DNA of 64,000 bases, from assembly GCF_000807255.1 (NCBI RefSeq), contig NZ_CP009268.1, forward strand, positions 3,130,384-3,194,383, in the 5' to 3' direction. The translations under genes were made by a program, and so were the position numbers. Below, piece after piece: positions 1 to 9,008 of the stretch (its first letter is position 1; each line of letters starts with the position of its first letter). Source of the stretch: Clostridium pasteurianum DSM 525 = ATCC 6013 (lineage in GTDB: Bacteria; Bacillota; Clostridia; Clostridiales; Clostridiaceae). Under the pieces are notes generated by a model. It saw nothing but the letters and a program-made list of their open reading frames with translations, was not told the DNA's origin and did not search any database.

Positions 1-1217
1 TACTTAATCGTCTTAACTTTAGATTTAACAAACACTCCTCTCATAATAGAATTAGAGCCGTATTTAGATCTTATACTATCCAAAGTCCTATCCAATTTTT
101 CATTTTTCATTTTACCTTCACTGTCAAATAAAGATGTTTGATATAATTCATTAGGAGATAAGTGAGATACGGATACTCCCAGCAGCCTTATCTTATCTCC
201 TCTCCATACCTTGTCAAAAATTTCATAAGCTGCTTTTGTAATGTCTTTTGTAGAATCTGTAGCATTATAAAGTTGTTTTTGTTTGGAATAGCTTATAAAA
301 TCACTATTCTTTATTACTACAGTTACTACTTTACAGATACTTTTGGAACTCCTAAGTCTCATAGAAACAGTTTCACATAATGCTAACAAGATCTTATGAG
401 CAGAAACTCTATCCTCTATATCCGCTGAAAGAGTAGTAGAATTTCCTATACTTTTAGCTTTTATGAAAGAATTGTCCTTAACCTCTGAATTTTCAATACC
501 TCTTGCGTAATTCCAGATCAAAGCACCATAATTTTTAAATTCATTTTTCAAAAGCTTCAAATCACAATTAGCAAGTTCTCCTATGGTTTTTATATGTAAT
601 TTATGAAGCCTAGGTACCGCTGCTCTTCCTACCATAAATAAATTTTCTACAGGAAGCGGCCACATCTTCTTCTGGATTTCATCTGGATAAAGTGTATGTA
701 TTCTATCCGGCTTTTCAAAATCAGAAGCCATCTTAGCCAAAAGTTTGTTGCTAGATATACCTATATTGACAGTAAATCCAAGCTCTTTTTTTATACTTTC
801 TTTTATGCTAAGGGCAAAATTTTCAGGGTCTTCATAAGCTTTTTTTATACCGGTAAGATCCATAAAACATTCATCTATAGAAAACTTTTCTATCATTGGA
901 GTATATGTTTTTAATATGTCCATCATAGCATTACTGTACTTTCTATATAAATGGTGTTCAGGAGGAATTACTTTCAACTGAGGACATTTCTTCTTTGCTG
1001 AAAATATAGATTCTCCTGTTTTTATATTATATTTTTTTGCTGAAATGGACTTTGCCAGCACTACACCATGTCGACTTTTTGAATCTCCTCCAATAACAGC
1101 AGGTATTTCTCTAAAATCTACAGCTTCACCCTGTTGAAGATTATAAACTGAACTCCAGGATAAAAAAGCAGAATTTACATCAATATGAAATATGATTCTA
1201 TTTTTCCTATTCCCCAT
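1..1217 (-). CDS. dinB: DNA polymerase IV (Y-family), 3' end cut by window edge
   Basis: This is a translesion DNA polymerase that extends past damaged bases in the cytoplasm. Reading the minus strand from ATG at 1217 gives 405 codons up to position 3, followed by TA, so the stop codon is probably split by the window edge. The two catalytic carboxylate motifs of the palm are visible: FHIDVNSAFLSW (Asp13) and FSIDECFMDLT (Asp115, Glu116). They are followed by the helix-hairpin-helix and little-finger regions (IGISSNKLLAKMASDFEKP, then VGRAAVPRLHKLHIKTIGEL). Length and order match the DinB family. A LexA box overlapping a TATAAT hexamer lies about 240 bp upstream, suggesting SOS control. The neighbouring gpmA is divergent and unrelated in function. 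Confidence 0.94.
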   Translation of the reverse strand, partial: MGNRKNRIIFHIDVNSAFLSWSSVYNLQQGEAVDFREIPAVIGGDSKSRHGVVLAKSISAKKYNIKTGESIFSAKKKCPQLKVIPPEHHLYRKYSNAMMDILKTYTPMIEKFSIDECFMDLTGIKKAYEDPENFALSIKESIKKELGFTVNIGISSNKLLAKMASDFEKPDRIHTLYPDEIQKKMWPLPVENLFMVGRAAVPRLHKLHIKTIGELANCDLKLLKNEFKNYGALIWNYARGIENSEVKDNSFIKAKSIGNSTTLSADIEDRVSAHKILLALCETVSMRLRSSKSICKVVTVVIKNSDFISYSKQKQLYNATDSTKDITKAAYEIFDKVWRGDKIRLLGVSVSHLSPNELYQTSLFDSEGKMKNEKLDRTLDSIRSKYGSNSIMRGVFVKSKVKTIK

Positions 1218-1303
1218 AATTAAAATTACTTCTCCTTTACACAAAATTCAGTTTCATGAATTATTTATTAGCTAAAATCCGCATATTAACATTTAAAACA
1301 ATT

Positions 1304-1406
1304 TATAGATATCCAATTTCATAATTAAATATTAATCAGTATAAATAATCTGAATATCCTGATCTAAAAAATTAAAATTTATATTTCAAGTTGAATATCT
1401 ATATTT
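1304..1406. repeat. Direct repeat copy A in dinB-gpmA spacer
   Basis: A stretch of about 103 bp beginning TATAGATATCCA and ending TTCAAGTTGAATATCTATAT is repeated in the same orientation at 1817-1920 with roughly 80% identity by eye. It lies inside the putative dinB leader. No coding potential is evident and its role is unknown. The rest of the 815-bp spacer is very A/T-rich, with no other feature I can support. Confidence 0.6.
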
Positions 1407-1452
1407 TTCTTCTTTTATATAAATAATTACTATATTTTATATTATTAACTAT

Positions 1453-1474
1453 ATTATATACGAACATACGTTTT
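1453..1474 (-). promoter_or_regulatory. LexA (SOS) box over the putative dinB promoter
   Basis: Positions 1461-1474 read CGAACATACGTTTT, matching the Gram-positive LexA/DinR consensus CGAACRNRYGTTYG at all but the last base. On the minus strand it lies directly upstream of TATAAT (1458-1453), a -10 hexamer pointing toward dinB, so LexA bound here would cover the promoter. The implied 5' untranslated region is about 230 nt. The location and match are seen directly; SOS regulation is inferred. Confidence 0.7.
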
Positions 1475-1816
1475 AAATAAAGAATTTTAAGAATAAAATC
1501 TGCTAAAAATTCTTACAATATATTTGAACTTTAAATTTATATATAATCTATTAATCCATTGATAATAATGGGTTTTCTATTTTGAAAAATTCTAGAGATA
1601 AATTTAATAAGAACAACACTTATAATAGTTAATTGCTTATATGCAGCACAGCTTAAATATAATTACAAATAAAATATACATTCAATGCTAGAAAAACTTA
1701 GAAAAAAAGCATTACATATTATAAAAACTATCAATAATAATGAAATTCATTATTAATATCACATACCATAAATATCTACAAATTACTATAATATAAATAG
1801 AGATAAATAATTATAC

Positions 1817-1920
1817 TATAGATTATCCAAATTCATAATCAAATGCTGATAACCATAGATAATCTGAGTAGCTTGATATAAAAAAATTTAAATTTATATT
1901 TCAAGTTGAGTATCTATATA
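1817..1920. repeat. Direct repeat copy B, upstream of gpmA
   Basis: This is the second copy of the ~100-bp element at 1304-1406. The best-conserved part is the last 35 bp (AATTTATATTTCAAGTTGA and flanks). It ends about 110 bp before the gpmA start and contains TTGATA and TATATT hexamers that could act as a promoter for gpmA. The promoter role is inference. Confidence 0.55.
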
Positions 1921-2032
1921 TTAATAAATTATAAATTTAAAGAATTAACAAATGAAGCAGTATGCACATAAATTTAATTTTACAAATAGATTAATTGTAA
2001 AATTGTCTCTATTAGAAAAAGGAAGTGATTTT

Positions 2033-2848
2033 ATGATAAAGTTAGTTTTAATAAGACATGGTCAAAGTGAATGGAATAAGGAAAACAGATTTACTGGCTG
2101 GGCAGATGTAGATCTATCCCCTCAAGGTGTTGAAGAAGCCAGAACAGCTGGAAAAATATTAAAAAATAATGGATATACTTTTGATATTGCCTATACCTCC
2201 GTTTTAAAAAGAGCAATAAAGACTCTCGATATCATATTGGATGAAATGAATCTTATGTGGATTCCTGTAAATAAATGCTGGAAACTTAATGAAAGGCATT
2301 ATGGTGATCTTCAGGGGCTGAATAAAGCTGAAACTGCTAAGAAATATGGTGATGATCAGGTTCATATCTGGAGACGTTCTGTAGATGTAAGACCGCCTGC
2401 TTTAGATAAAACTGATAAAAGGTATGCTGGAAATGAAGGTAAATACAAAGATTTAAGAGAAAATGAAATTCCTCTTACAGAAAATCTCGAGGATACAGAA
2501 AAAAGAGTACTTGAATATTGGCATAAGGTTATTGTCCCTGAAATAAAAAAGAATAAAAAGGTTATAATAGCTGCTCATGGTAATACCTTAAGAGCTTTGG
2601 TAAAATACCTGGATAAAATACCAGCAAACGGAATAATAAATTTAAATATTCCAACAGGTACGCCTTTAGTTTATGAGTTGAATGATAATTTAAAACCTAT
2701 AAGAAACTATTATTTAGGCCTTACTGGCGAATTACCTGAAATTCAAATTTCCTTAGATGTGCCTGTAGTTGATGCAAAAACAAAAGAGGATACTTTTAAA
2801 GATTTAACTGATGTAGCAGAAAAACAAAAAATACAGCACAGCCACTAA
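2033..2848 (+). CDS. gpmA: 2,3-bisphosphoglycerate-dependent phosphoglycerate mutase
   Basis: It interconverts 3- and 2-phosphoglycerate in glycolysis and gluconeogenesis through a phosphohistidine. The 271-aa product starts [15 protein letters not shown] with catalytic His9 in the RHG motif, carries the [10 protein letters not shown] segment, and has the second active-site histidine in [11 protein letters not shown]. The reading frame is open 27 codons further upstream, but the start at 2033 is preferred because AAAAAGGAAGTGATT sits just before it and the family begins there. Relative to the usual ~250-aa enzyme it has a charged C-terminal extension of about 20 residues. It is monocistronic, followed by a strong inverted repeat at 3055-3105. 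Confidence 0.95.
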   Translation: MIKLVLIRHGQSEWNKENRFTGWADVDLSPQGVEEARTAGKILKNNGYTFDIAYTSVLKRAIKTLDIILDEMNLMWIPVNKCWKLNERHYGDLQGLNKAETAKKYGDDQVHIWRRSVDVRPPALDKTDKRYAGNEGKYKDLRENEIPLTENLEDTEKRVLEYWHKVIVPEIKKNKKVIIAAHGNTLRALVKYLDKIPANGIINLNIPTGTPLVYELNDNLKPIRNYYLGLTGELPEIQISLDVPVVDAKTKEDTFKDLTDVAEKQKIQHSH

Positions 2849-2857
2849 TTTTATATT

Positions 2858-2893
2858 AAATAAGGCATATGAAAATAAATAGTAAGTCAAATA
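2858..2893. repeat. AAGGCAT-type interspersed repeat, left-half copy
   Basis: These 36 bp match 40141-40176 with a single mismatch (AAGGCATATGAAAATAAATA versus AAGGCATGTG...). At 40 kb the sequence is the left arm of a 70-bp palindrome; here only the left arm is present, followed by unrelated sequence to about 2990 that includes a small hairpin (AGATAG/CTATCT near 2935-2950). No gene is seen between 2849 and 3131. Confidence 0.6.
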
Positions 2894-3054
2894 TGCGACG
2901 GATATTTTGAATTGAGCAAGGAAACAGGTTCCGCAGATAGTGAGCTATCTAAAGTATAAAGTTCAAAGAACAAATATTAAATAGGGAAAGTGATGGTTGT
3001 AAATATAGCTGTTAAATGGATAGTTGAAAGTTGACAGTGACAGAATCCAAAAAT

Positions 3055-3105
3055 AAACTATACCACATATACACAGAAAAAATCTGATTATATGTGGTAT
3101 AGTTT
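3055..3105. terminator. Bidirectional terminator between gpmA and ABC operon
   Basis: Perfect 16-bp inverted repeat: AAACTATACCACATAT (3055-3070) and ATATGTGGTATAGTTT (3090-3105), with a 19-nt loop. It lies between two convergent genes, so it can end both transcripts. The T-run is weak on either side. Confidence 0.7.
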
Positions 3106-3131
3106 AATTATCTAAAAATATTTATTCTACT

Positions 3132-4277
3132 CTAAACAAAATTCTTTATATTTTCATCTCTGCTGAATCTATAGGCAGCTACTATAAAGAAGGTAAAAGC
3201 AAAACCAAGTATTATTATAAGATTAAGATATATACTTGAAAAGCTGCTATTGGTTTGAAGTTTCTCTATAGCTGATATTACCCATCTTTGAGGTAGAAAA
3301 TCTGCAATTTTTCTTGCGGCTTCAGGCATAAAGTCCACAGGAAAAAAGCATCCGCTAATCATGCAGCTTGGTGTTATTATTAATGTCATTAATGTATTTG
3401 ACTGTGTTGAATCCTTGGAAAAAGCCACTAAAAGTATTCCAAGACCAATGGCTACAAACCCAAAACTCAATAGTATTACATACATCTGCCAAAATGGTAC
3501 ATAGGTTTGAATCTTAAAAAGTTTTGTCATAGCAACCAAAGTAATAAATGCCTGAATTGCAACAATTATAAAACTAGAAATCACATTGCCAAGTATATAT
3601 ATCCTAGAGCTTACAGGTGCTGAACATATTCTAAAATAAGTTCTATTTTTCTTTTCCTTAAGAATAATTTCAGTAAAAGAACCTGCCCCTATCATCATAA
3701 ACATAATTAGAAATCCAATGCTTTGTGAAGTCATTCCCTTACCTCTTGAAGTATCCTGTACACTTGAAGATTTAAAAGATAGACCGCTTCCCTTAAGACC
3801 ATCATACATTTTATTAAATGCCTGTTTATTTTCCTTAGATGCTTTCCATATATCTAAAAGATTTCTTAAATATATGTTTGAATAATTATTTATCCATGCT
3901 GTAGAAGATTCTCCTTTAAGAGATAATATTTCAGGCTTTTTTAAAGAATTATTATATATACTTTCTTCAAATCCCTGTGGAATAGTAATAACACAATCTA
4001 CCTTTCCTGCTGCTATATCTCCCTTTGGATTTTCATGGTTTATATTGGTGAGCTTGAGACTATTCTGTTTCCCAATGGCTTTTGCAAAATCACTTGATAG
4101 TGCACTTTTATCCTTATCTGCAACTCCTATTTTAATAGAACTGCTTCCTATATTATTATATAAAACCATTGGAATCAATATAAAAACTACAGGCATAATA
4201 AAATATGTGAATATACTTTTCTTCTTCCCAAAAGTTACTTTTAAATTGTTCATAGCAAGCCAAATTAAATTTTTCAT
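3132..4277 (-). CDS. ABC-2 type transporter permease (distal subunit)
   Basis: This is a membrane subunit of an ABC exporter, 381 aa. It has one N-terminal transmembrane segment (about residues 20-38), a large extracytoplasmic domain, and a block of five or more hydrophobic helices from about residue 190 to the end. This is the ABC2_membrane_3 (YhaP/LinI-like) architecture. The start at 4277 follows AAAGGAGGCAGTG, and it begins one base after the stop of the preceding permease, so translation is probably coupled. It is a paralogue of that permease, and together with the upstream ATPase they form a heteromeric exporter. The substrate cannot be read from sequence; the LiaF/LiaRS neighbours suggest a membrane-active compound. 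Confidence 0.85.
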   Translation of the reverse strand: MKNLIWLAMNNLKVTFGKKKSIFTYFIMPVVFILIPMVLYNNIGSSSIKIGVADKDKSALSSDFAKAIGKQNSLKLTNINHENPKGDIAAGKVDCVITIPQGFEESIYNNSLKKPEILSLKGESSTAWINNYSNIYLRNLLDIWKASKENKQAFNKMYDGLKGSGLSFKSSSVQDTSRGKGMTSQSIGFLIMFMMIGAGSFTEIILKEKKNRTYFRICSAPVSSRIYILGNVISSFIIVAIQAFITLVAMTKLFKIQTYVPFWQMYVILLSFGFVAIGLGILLVAFSKDSTQSNTLMTLIITPSCMISGCFFPVDFMPEAARKIADFLPQRWVISAIEKLQTNSSFSSIYLNLIIILGFAFTFFIVAAYRFSRDENIKNFV

Positions 4278-4278
4278 A

Positions 4279-5397
4279 CTACACTGCCTCCTTTCTATAT
4301 CCAAGAGATGAAATTGCTATAAAAATAACTGATATTAACAAACTTATAAATATTGCTATACCCACAGAACTGAAATCATTGCTGTATATAACCTTAAACA
4401 TGGCTTCATTAATCCATTTTATTGGAGAAATATTAGCTACCATCTGCATACTTTTACCCATACCATCTAAAGGAAAATATCCCCCTCCTAAAAATGCAAG
4501 TATTGTACTTAACATACTTAATAGTCCGCTTAATGCTCCGGTATCTTTTATTATAAAAGAAAGACCTGCCCCAATACTTACAGTCATTACAGATTCTGCT
4601 AAAGCTATAACAAATATTGTACCAAGATGATCTCCCCAATAAGCATGAAATACAAATTTACTAAAGGCTATAATTATTGCAATCTGCACTGCTGAGTAAA
4701 TAATATTTCCAAGTATTTTACCTATTAATATATTATATTTACTTATAGGAGCACAAAACAAACGATCCTGTGTTTTTCCTGTTCTTTCTCCAACTATTGA
4801 CTGCATTCCATTCATTGAAGAATAAAGTATTATAAGGGTAAGCATGGTTACTGCATAATAATCCATAGCTTCTGGTTTTGTCTTGTCATTCAATGAAATA
4901 TTTTTAACTAATCCTTCATAGCTGGCATTATTATTAATTTCCTCTAAAGCACTTGGATTAACTTTTGCTATCTCTATTACAGCTCCGTATCTTTGAAGAA
5001 AAGACTGCATAATTGATTCTAAAACGCTGCCTTGTATACCAGCCAAATCACTTTTATATAATTTGATTCCATTATTATTTATCTCAATAAAAGCAGTAAA
5101 GTTTCCATTTTTAACTGCTTTTATTCCTTTTTCTTCCGTGTTAACCTTTGAATATTTTATTCCAATAGAATTGCCTTTATCTATAAAATTATCAAATCCT
5201 TTAGAGAGATCCCCATTGTCCTGTTTTATATATGCTACACTTATATTTTTAAAAGTACTAGAATCACTAAAAGCAGCTGATAATACAGTACCCAATATGA
5301 AAATTAATACTATAGGAAATAAAAGTCCCATGGCAAGTGCCTTTTTATTTCTAAAGGTCTGCTTTATGCTTTTAAAAGCTATAATTAAAACACTCAT
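4279..5397 (-). CDS. ABC-2 type transporter permease (proximal subunit)
   Basis: A 372-aa permease with the same plan as its downstream neighbour: a cytoplasmic start, a TM segment at about residues 22-40 (LLFPIVLIFILGTVLSAAF), a ~130-residue extracytoplasmic loop, then about five C-terminal TM segments including a glycine-rich FLGGGYFPLDGM stretch typical of ABC-2 proteins. The ATG at 5397 has AGGGGG 8 bases upstream and lies 11 bases after the ATPase stop. Two different permeases with one ATPase imply a heterodimeric channel. The family is clear, the transported molecule is not. Confidence 0.85.
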   Translation of the reverse strand: MSVLIIAFKSIKQTFRNKKALAMGLLFPIVLIFILGTVLSAAFSDSSTFKNISVAYIKQDNGDLSKGFDNFIDKGNSIGIKYSKVNTEEKGIKAVKNGNFTAFIEINNNGIKLYKSDLAGIQGSVLESIMQSFLQRYGAVIEIAKVNPSALEEINNNASYEGLVKNISLNDKTKPEAMDYYAVTMLTLIILYSSMNGMQSIVGERTGKTQDRLFCAPISKYNILIGKILGNIIYSAVQIAIIIAFSKFVFHAYWGDHLGTIFVIALAESVMTVSIGAGLSFIIKDTGALSGLLSMLSTILAFLGGGYFPLDGMGKSMQMVANISPIKWINEAMFKVIYSNDFSSVGIAIFISLLISVIFIAISSLGYRKEAV

Positions 5398-5408
5398 AAA
5401 TTTTCCCC

Positions 5409-6344
5409 CTAATCTCTAAGCTTTCTACCCGTAAGGGTAAGAAATACTGTTTCCAAATCCGGAGTCTTTGTTTCTACATTTCTTATATGAATTCCCTTGT
5501 CAGTAAAAAACCAAATTATCTTATCCAAATTATTTATATCTTGAGAGCTGCTTATTTTAACAACATTATCATCCAATTCCACACTTACAACACCATTAAT
5601 ACTGTTTAATTCATCTACATCAAAATTGTTTAGGGACTGTACAGTTACCCAAACTGTATTTGTATCAGAAATACTGCTTTTAAGTTCCTCCTTTGTTCCC
5701 TCAGCTATGAGTTTACCATGATCTACTATACCAATCCTTGTACAGATTTCCTCTATTTCTTCCATGTAATGACTTGTATATACAATAGTACTTCCCATTT
5801 CATTCAATTTTTTAACGGACTGAAGTATATGATTTCTTGACTGAGGGTCAATTCCAACGGTAGGCTCATCCATTATTATAACCTTAGGTCTGTGAGCAAT
5901 GGCACAGGCAATATTAAGTCTTCTTTTCATCCCTCCAGAAAAGCTCCCTGGAAAACTTTTTGCCTTATCCATAAGTCCCACAAATTCAAGTGCCTCTTCT
6001 ACTCTTGCTTTCAGTTCACTTCCTCTAAAGCCATAAAGTCCTGAAAAGAACTTAACATTTTCATAAGCTGTAAGATCTTCATATATAGCTATATCCTGAG
6101 GAACTATTCCTATATTTTTCTTGGCAAATATTTTATTTTTTCTTATATCTTTTTCCAGTATTTCTATGGTGCCTTCATTAGGTGAAAGCAGTCCGCAGAT
6201 CATATTTATAGTTGTACTCTTTCCAGCCCCATTGGGACCTAAAAGTCCATATATCTCACCTTCTTCAATATCTAATGTAATTTTATCTACTGCTGCAGTA
6301 TTTCCAAACTTTTTCACCAAATTTTCAATTTTTACTACTTTCAT
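5409..6344 (-). CDS. ABC exporter ATP-binding subunit
   Basis: The nucleotide-binding subunit of the ABC-2 exporter, about 311 aa. Visible motifs: Walker A GPNGAGKST near residues 36-44, Q-loop VPQD, signature FSGGMKRRLNIACA, Walker B VIIMDEPTVGID and the switch histidine in YTSHYMEE. The C-terminal ~90 residues form the extra domain typical of antibiotic and lantibiotic exporters of the CcmA/NatA class. An in-frame GTG lies three codons upstream (6353) but is merged with the AAGGAGTGG ribosome site, so the ATG at 6344 is chosen. It is transcribed with the LiaF-like gene ahead and the two permeases behind. Confidence 0.92.
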   Translation of the reverse strand: MKVVKIENLVKKFGNTAAVDKITLDIEEGEIYGLLGPNGAGKSTTINMICGLLSPNEGTIEILEKDIRKNKIFAKKNIGIVPQDIAIYEDLTAYENVKFFSGLYGFRGSELKARVEEALEFVGLMDKAKSFPGSFSGGMKRRLNIACAIAHRPKVIIMDEPTVGIDPQSRNHILQSVKKLNEMGSTIVYTSHYMEEIEEICTRIGIVDHGKLIAEGTKEELKSSISDTNTVWVTVQSLNNFDVDELNSINGVVSVELDDNVVKISSSQDINNLDKIIWFFTDKGIHIRNVETKTPDLETVFLTLTGRKLRD

Positions 6345-6409
6345 AGAATCCACTCCTTATATAGATTATTTTAAAAATTTTTATAAACATCTAATTATTT
6401 AAAGTCCTT

Positions 6410-6928
6410 TTAATTAGTATTTTCTATAATTTTCACATCACTAAAAGCTACATCAACCTTTATATAAAAATAAGGTAATCCTCTTTTATATCCTGCTGCT
6501 TCATAACTCTGTTCACCAAAAGTAATCCTTGTATTATTAGGAAGTGTTACATTGGCAAAGCTGCTATCTATTCTTATTAGAGCTGGTACATTGGGATTAA
6601 TTTTTATTACACATTTAGAAAAGGTTACATCAACTTTCATATTTTTATTCTGCAGTGGTGTTACTAATTCAGCACAGTCCAATATGACACTGGAAAAGGT
6701 AAAATCATATTTATTATGGAGATCTGTGGCTTTCACTTCTCCACTCATAAACATTCTGTCCATTTTGTTATATCCATTTTCATTACCATACTTTTTTAAT
6801 ATAAATAATATAAAGGCAACAACTATTAATACAAAGACTGCTGAAAATACAAATTTTAATAAATGTGGTGCTATAATAACAACTACGATTATAATTAATA
6901 AAATGGTCCAAGTGTTATACTTTCTCAT
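6410..6928 (-). CDS. LiaF-like membrane protein (cell-wall stress response)
   Basis: A 172-aa protein with two closely spaced N-terminal transmembrane helices (about residues 6-45, separated by PHLLKF) and a C-terminal domain of short beta repeats (DFTFSSVILDCAEL, MKVDVTFSKCVIKI, IRIDSSFANVTLP, FYIKVDVAFSDVKI). This pattern matches the LiaF/DUF2154 C-terminal domain. LiaF modulates a LiaRS-type two-component system in Bacillus, and such a pair lies just upstream here. The start at 6928 follows AAAGGAGGAGG; an upstream in-frame extension of 19 codons is unsupported. It is the first gene of the ABC operon, so it may be target as well as modulator of the adjacent response regulator. Confidence 0.75.
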   Translation of the reverse strand: MRKYNTWTILLIIIVVVIIAPHLLKFVFSAVFVLIVVAFILFILKKYGNENGYNKMDRMFMSGEVKATDLHNKYDFTFSSVILDCAELVTPLQNKNMKVDVTFSKCVIKINPNVPALIRIDSSFANVTLPNNTRITFGEQSYEAAGYKRGLPYFYIKVDVAFSDVKIIENTN

Positions 6929-7040
6929 GAATAATTCCTCCTCCTTTAATATTTTAATCCTTCTTGTAATCAGTATAATTTTCACTAAACATAATGCATT
7001 GACCTATTAAATTTATAATTTCTATTTACAATATAATTAT

Positions 7041-7081
7041 AAAAAAATAGTGAACCTATAAATAGTACATAAGCTCACTAC
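7041..7081 (-). terminator. Terminator after the LiaRS-like pair
   Basis: On the minus strand, TAGTGAGC...GTTCACTA (arms about 7081-7073 and 7055-7048) is followed by seven T residues, giving an intrinsic terminator downstream of the response regulator. It separates the DUF1284-kinase-regulator transcript from the LiaF-ABC operon, whose promoter must lie between 7040 and 6929. Confidence 0.6.
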
Positions 7082-7199
7082 TTTAATATGATAATATTCA
7101 CTTTTTATATGTGAGAAAACTCATACTCTAAATTTTATATTTATCAAAGGGCTTGATCCTTGTTTATATTCAGTAAGCAAAAACATTAAAATAGTTCAC

Positions 7200-7820
7200 C
7201 TAGGTAAGATAATAAATTGCTATTTGAGTTCTGTGTTCAAGTCCAGTTTTGTTCAATATGGAAGTTATATAGTTTGCCACTGTTCCTTCAGATATATATA
7301 ATTCCTTTGCTATTTCTTTGTTGGATAATCCTCTTGATATGCTTTCAATTATCTCTATTTCCCTTTTTGAAAATAGAGTTTTATTCAATTTATTTTCTTT
7401 ACTATTTCCAATTTCTTCTTTTATCTTATCAAATATTATATCCTGAATGACAGTATGACCGCCTTGTACCATCCTTATGGCATCCTTTATTCTCTCTGGT
7501 GTATTGCTCTTTAAAAGATATCCTTTAGCCCCATTTTTAATAGCATCCTTTATAAACTCGTCATCATCAAAAGTAGTAAGAATAAGAACCTTTGTATCTG
7601 TATTACCGCAAATTTCTCTGGTGGCCTCTACTCCATTTTTCACAGGCATTCTTACATCTAAAAGAGCTACATCTACTTTATTTTTTATGCAATACTTTGC
7701 GGCTTCTTCTCCATTTTCTGCACAATAAAGAATTTCATAATCTTTATCCATACTAAGAATCATTTTAAAACCTTCCCTTACTATGGCATCATCATCAGCT
7801 ATTATAAGTTTAATTGACAC
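7200..7820 (-). CDS. LiaR/NarL-family response regulator
   Basis: A 206-aa transcription factor. The receiver domain (about residues 1-120) has the acidic pair DDD9-11, phospho-acceptor Asp55 in ALLDVRMP, and Thr/Lys switch residues in LTTFDD and YLLKS. A C-terminal LuxR-type helix-turn-helix follows (FSKREIEIIESISRGLSNKEIAKELYISEGTVANYI). The GTG at 7820 is chosen because AGAGGGTGA lies 7 bases upstream and the receiver begins at that point; a 12-codon upstream extension overlaps that site. The histidine kinase is 37 bp upstream in the same operon. The likely target is the adjacent LiaF-ABC operon (inference). Confidence 0.9.
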   Translation of the reverse strand: MSIKLIIADDDAIVREGFKMILSMDKDYEILYCAENGEEAAKYCIKNKVDVALLDVRMPVKNGVEATREICGNTDTKVLILTTFDDDEFIKDAIKNGAKGYLLKSNTPERIKDAIRMVQGGHTVIQDIIFDKIKEEIGNSKENKLNKTLFSKREIEIIESISRGLSNKEIAKELYISEGTVANYITSILNKTGLEHRTQIAIYYLT

Positions 7821-7857
7821 TTCTAAATCACCCTCTCTATATAAATTTAATAACAAA

Positions 7858-8961
7858 CTACTGTACAGGTAATAGGCTTATTACAGAAAAGCCTTTAGAT
7901 CCATCTACTATAAGTTTTCCTCCGAGACTACTGCATCTCTCCTCCATTCCCGTTATGCCAAGGCTTTTTTGTACATTATCTGCCCCTACTCCATTATCCT
8001 TTATTTCAGCTTTTATAAATTTGGGAAGTATCTGTATATTTATTGAAATTAGAGATGCCTTAGAATACTTTAAAGCATTGGTAAGTGCCTCACCTACATT
8101 ATCATATATTACCTTCCATTGCAGTATAGATATTCTATCTAAATTTTCTGAATGAACTAAAGTAGTCTTTATATTATTATTTACTGAAAATTCGTCAAGT
8201 AAAATTTTTAATCTATTAATACCTATTTGCTCCCTAGGAGGTTTTATATTCTTTAAAGACAATCTTATACTCTCGGTTCCATTTCGCAATATACCTATAA
8301 CTCTCTGAATTATTTCTTCCGATTTTAAATTATCCTTTCCCAAAAATAATTTTGCTGCTTCCAGCTGTATTATACTTCCTGACAAAGCATGGCCTATTTT
8401 ATCATGTATTTCCTGGGAAAGTTTATTTCTCTCCTCAAGTCTTGATAGATATCTTATCTGACTTTCATAATCTGAATTCTTATTTAACCTTATAGACAAG
8501 ATATGCAACTTTTCTCTCATATTATCATTTTCACTTAATATATATTGTATCCTTTTAGTGTATTTGTAACATGAAAAATATACTATAAAACTTATAAGAC
8601 TTAAAGTAACATAATCTATTTTCATATAAGGATTGAGAAAATACACAGGGATTAAGGTTATAAGTATGGGAATAAATACTATATCTGTTAAGTCAAAAAA
8701 TAATTCAAATATACTTATAGGTAAAAGTAATGTAAATATAGGGTCAAGATAATATAAATATCTTACTATAATTATAATAAGTAAAAATAGCAGTGTCTTT
8801 TTTAATTTATTTTCCCTCACTAAATAGATAATAGAGTTAGCTGATATATAAATTAAAATAAATAAAACCACCTGAGGGATGGATTTATTTCCATTCACAG
8901 CATATTCCATAACACAATAAAATAAAATTACAAGTTTGGTTGCACTAATCCAATGTTCCAT
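7858..8961 (-). CDS. LiaS-type sensor histidine kinase (HisKA_3)
   Basis: A 367-aa membrane sensor. About five hydrophobic helices occupy residues 8-135, then come a short coiled coil and the HisKA_3 motif EERNKLSQEIHDKIGHALSG with phospho-acceptor His186. The ATP-binding domain follows, with NVGEALTNALKYSKA, DNGVGAD and GITGMEERCSSLGGKL. The multi-helix N-terminus with almost no extracytoplasmic domain resembles intramembrane-sensing kinases. The start at 8961 (ATG, AAAGGGG upstream) is preferred over a longer frame reaching 9069 that would overlap the DUF1284 gene. It is cotranscribed with the response regulator. Confidence 0.88.
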   Translation of the reverse strand: MEHWISATKLVILFYCVMEYAVNGNKSIPQVVLFILIYISANSIIYLVRENKLKKTLLFLLIIIIVRYLYYLDPIFTLLLPISIFELFFDLTDIVFIPILITLIPVYFLNPYMKIDYVTLSLISFIVYFSCYKYTKRIQYILSENDNMREKLHILSIRLNKNSDYESQIRYLSRLEERNKLSQEIHDKIGHALSGSIIQLEAAKLFLGKDNLKSEEIIQRVIGILRNGTESIRLSLKNIKPPREQIGINRLKILLDEFSVNNNIKTTLVHSENLDRISILQWKVIYDNVGEALTNALKYSKASLISINIQILPKFIKAEIKDNGVGADNVQKSLGITGMEERCSSLGGKLIVDGSKGFSVISLLPVQ

Positions 8962-9008
8962 TGAAATATAAACCCCTTTAAATATATAATTTAAGCATCT
9001 ATCCAAGC

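Noticed and set aside
2860-3050. IS-element remnant downstream of gpmA
   Set aside because: The sequence contains a small hairpin and part of the AAGGCAT repeat, but no transposase-like reading frame or paired terminal repeats could be found.
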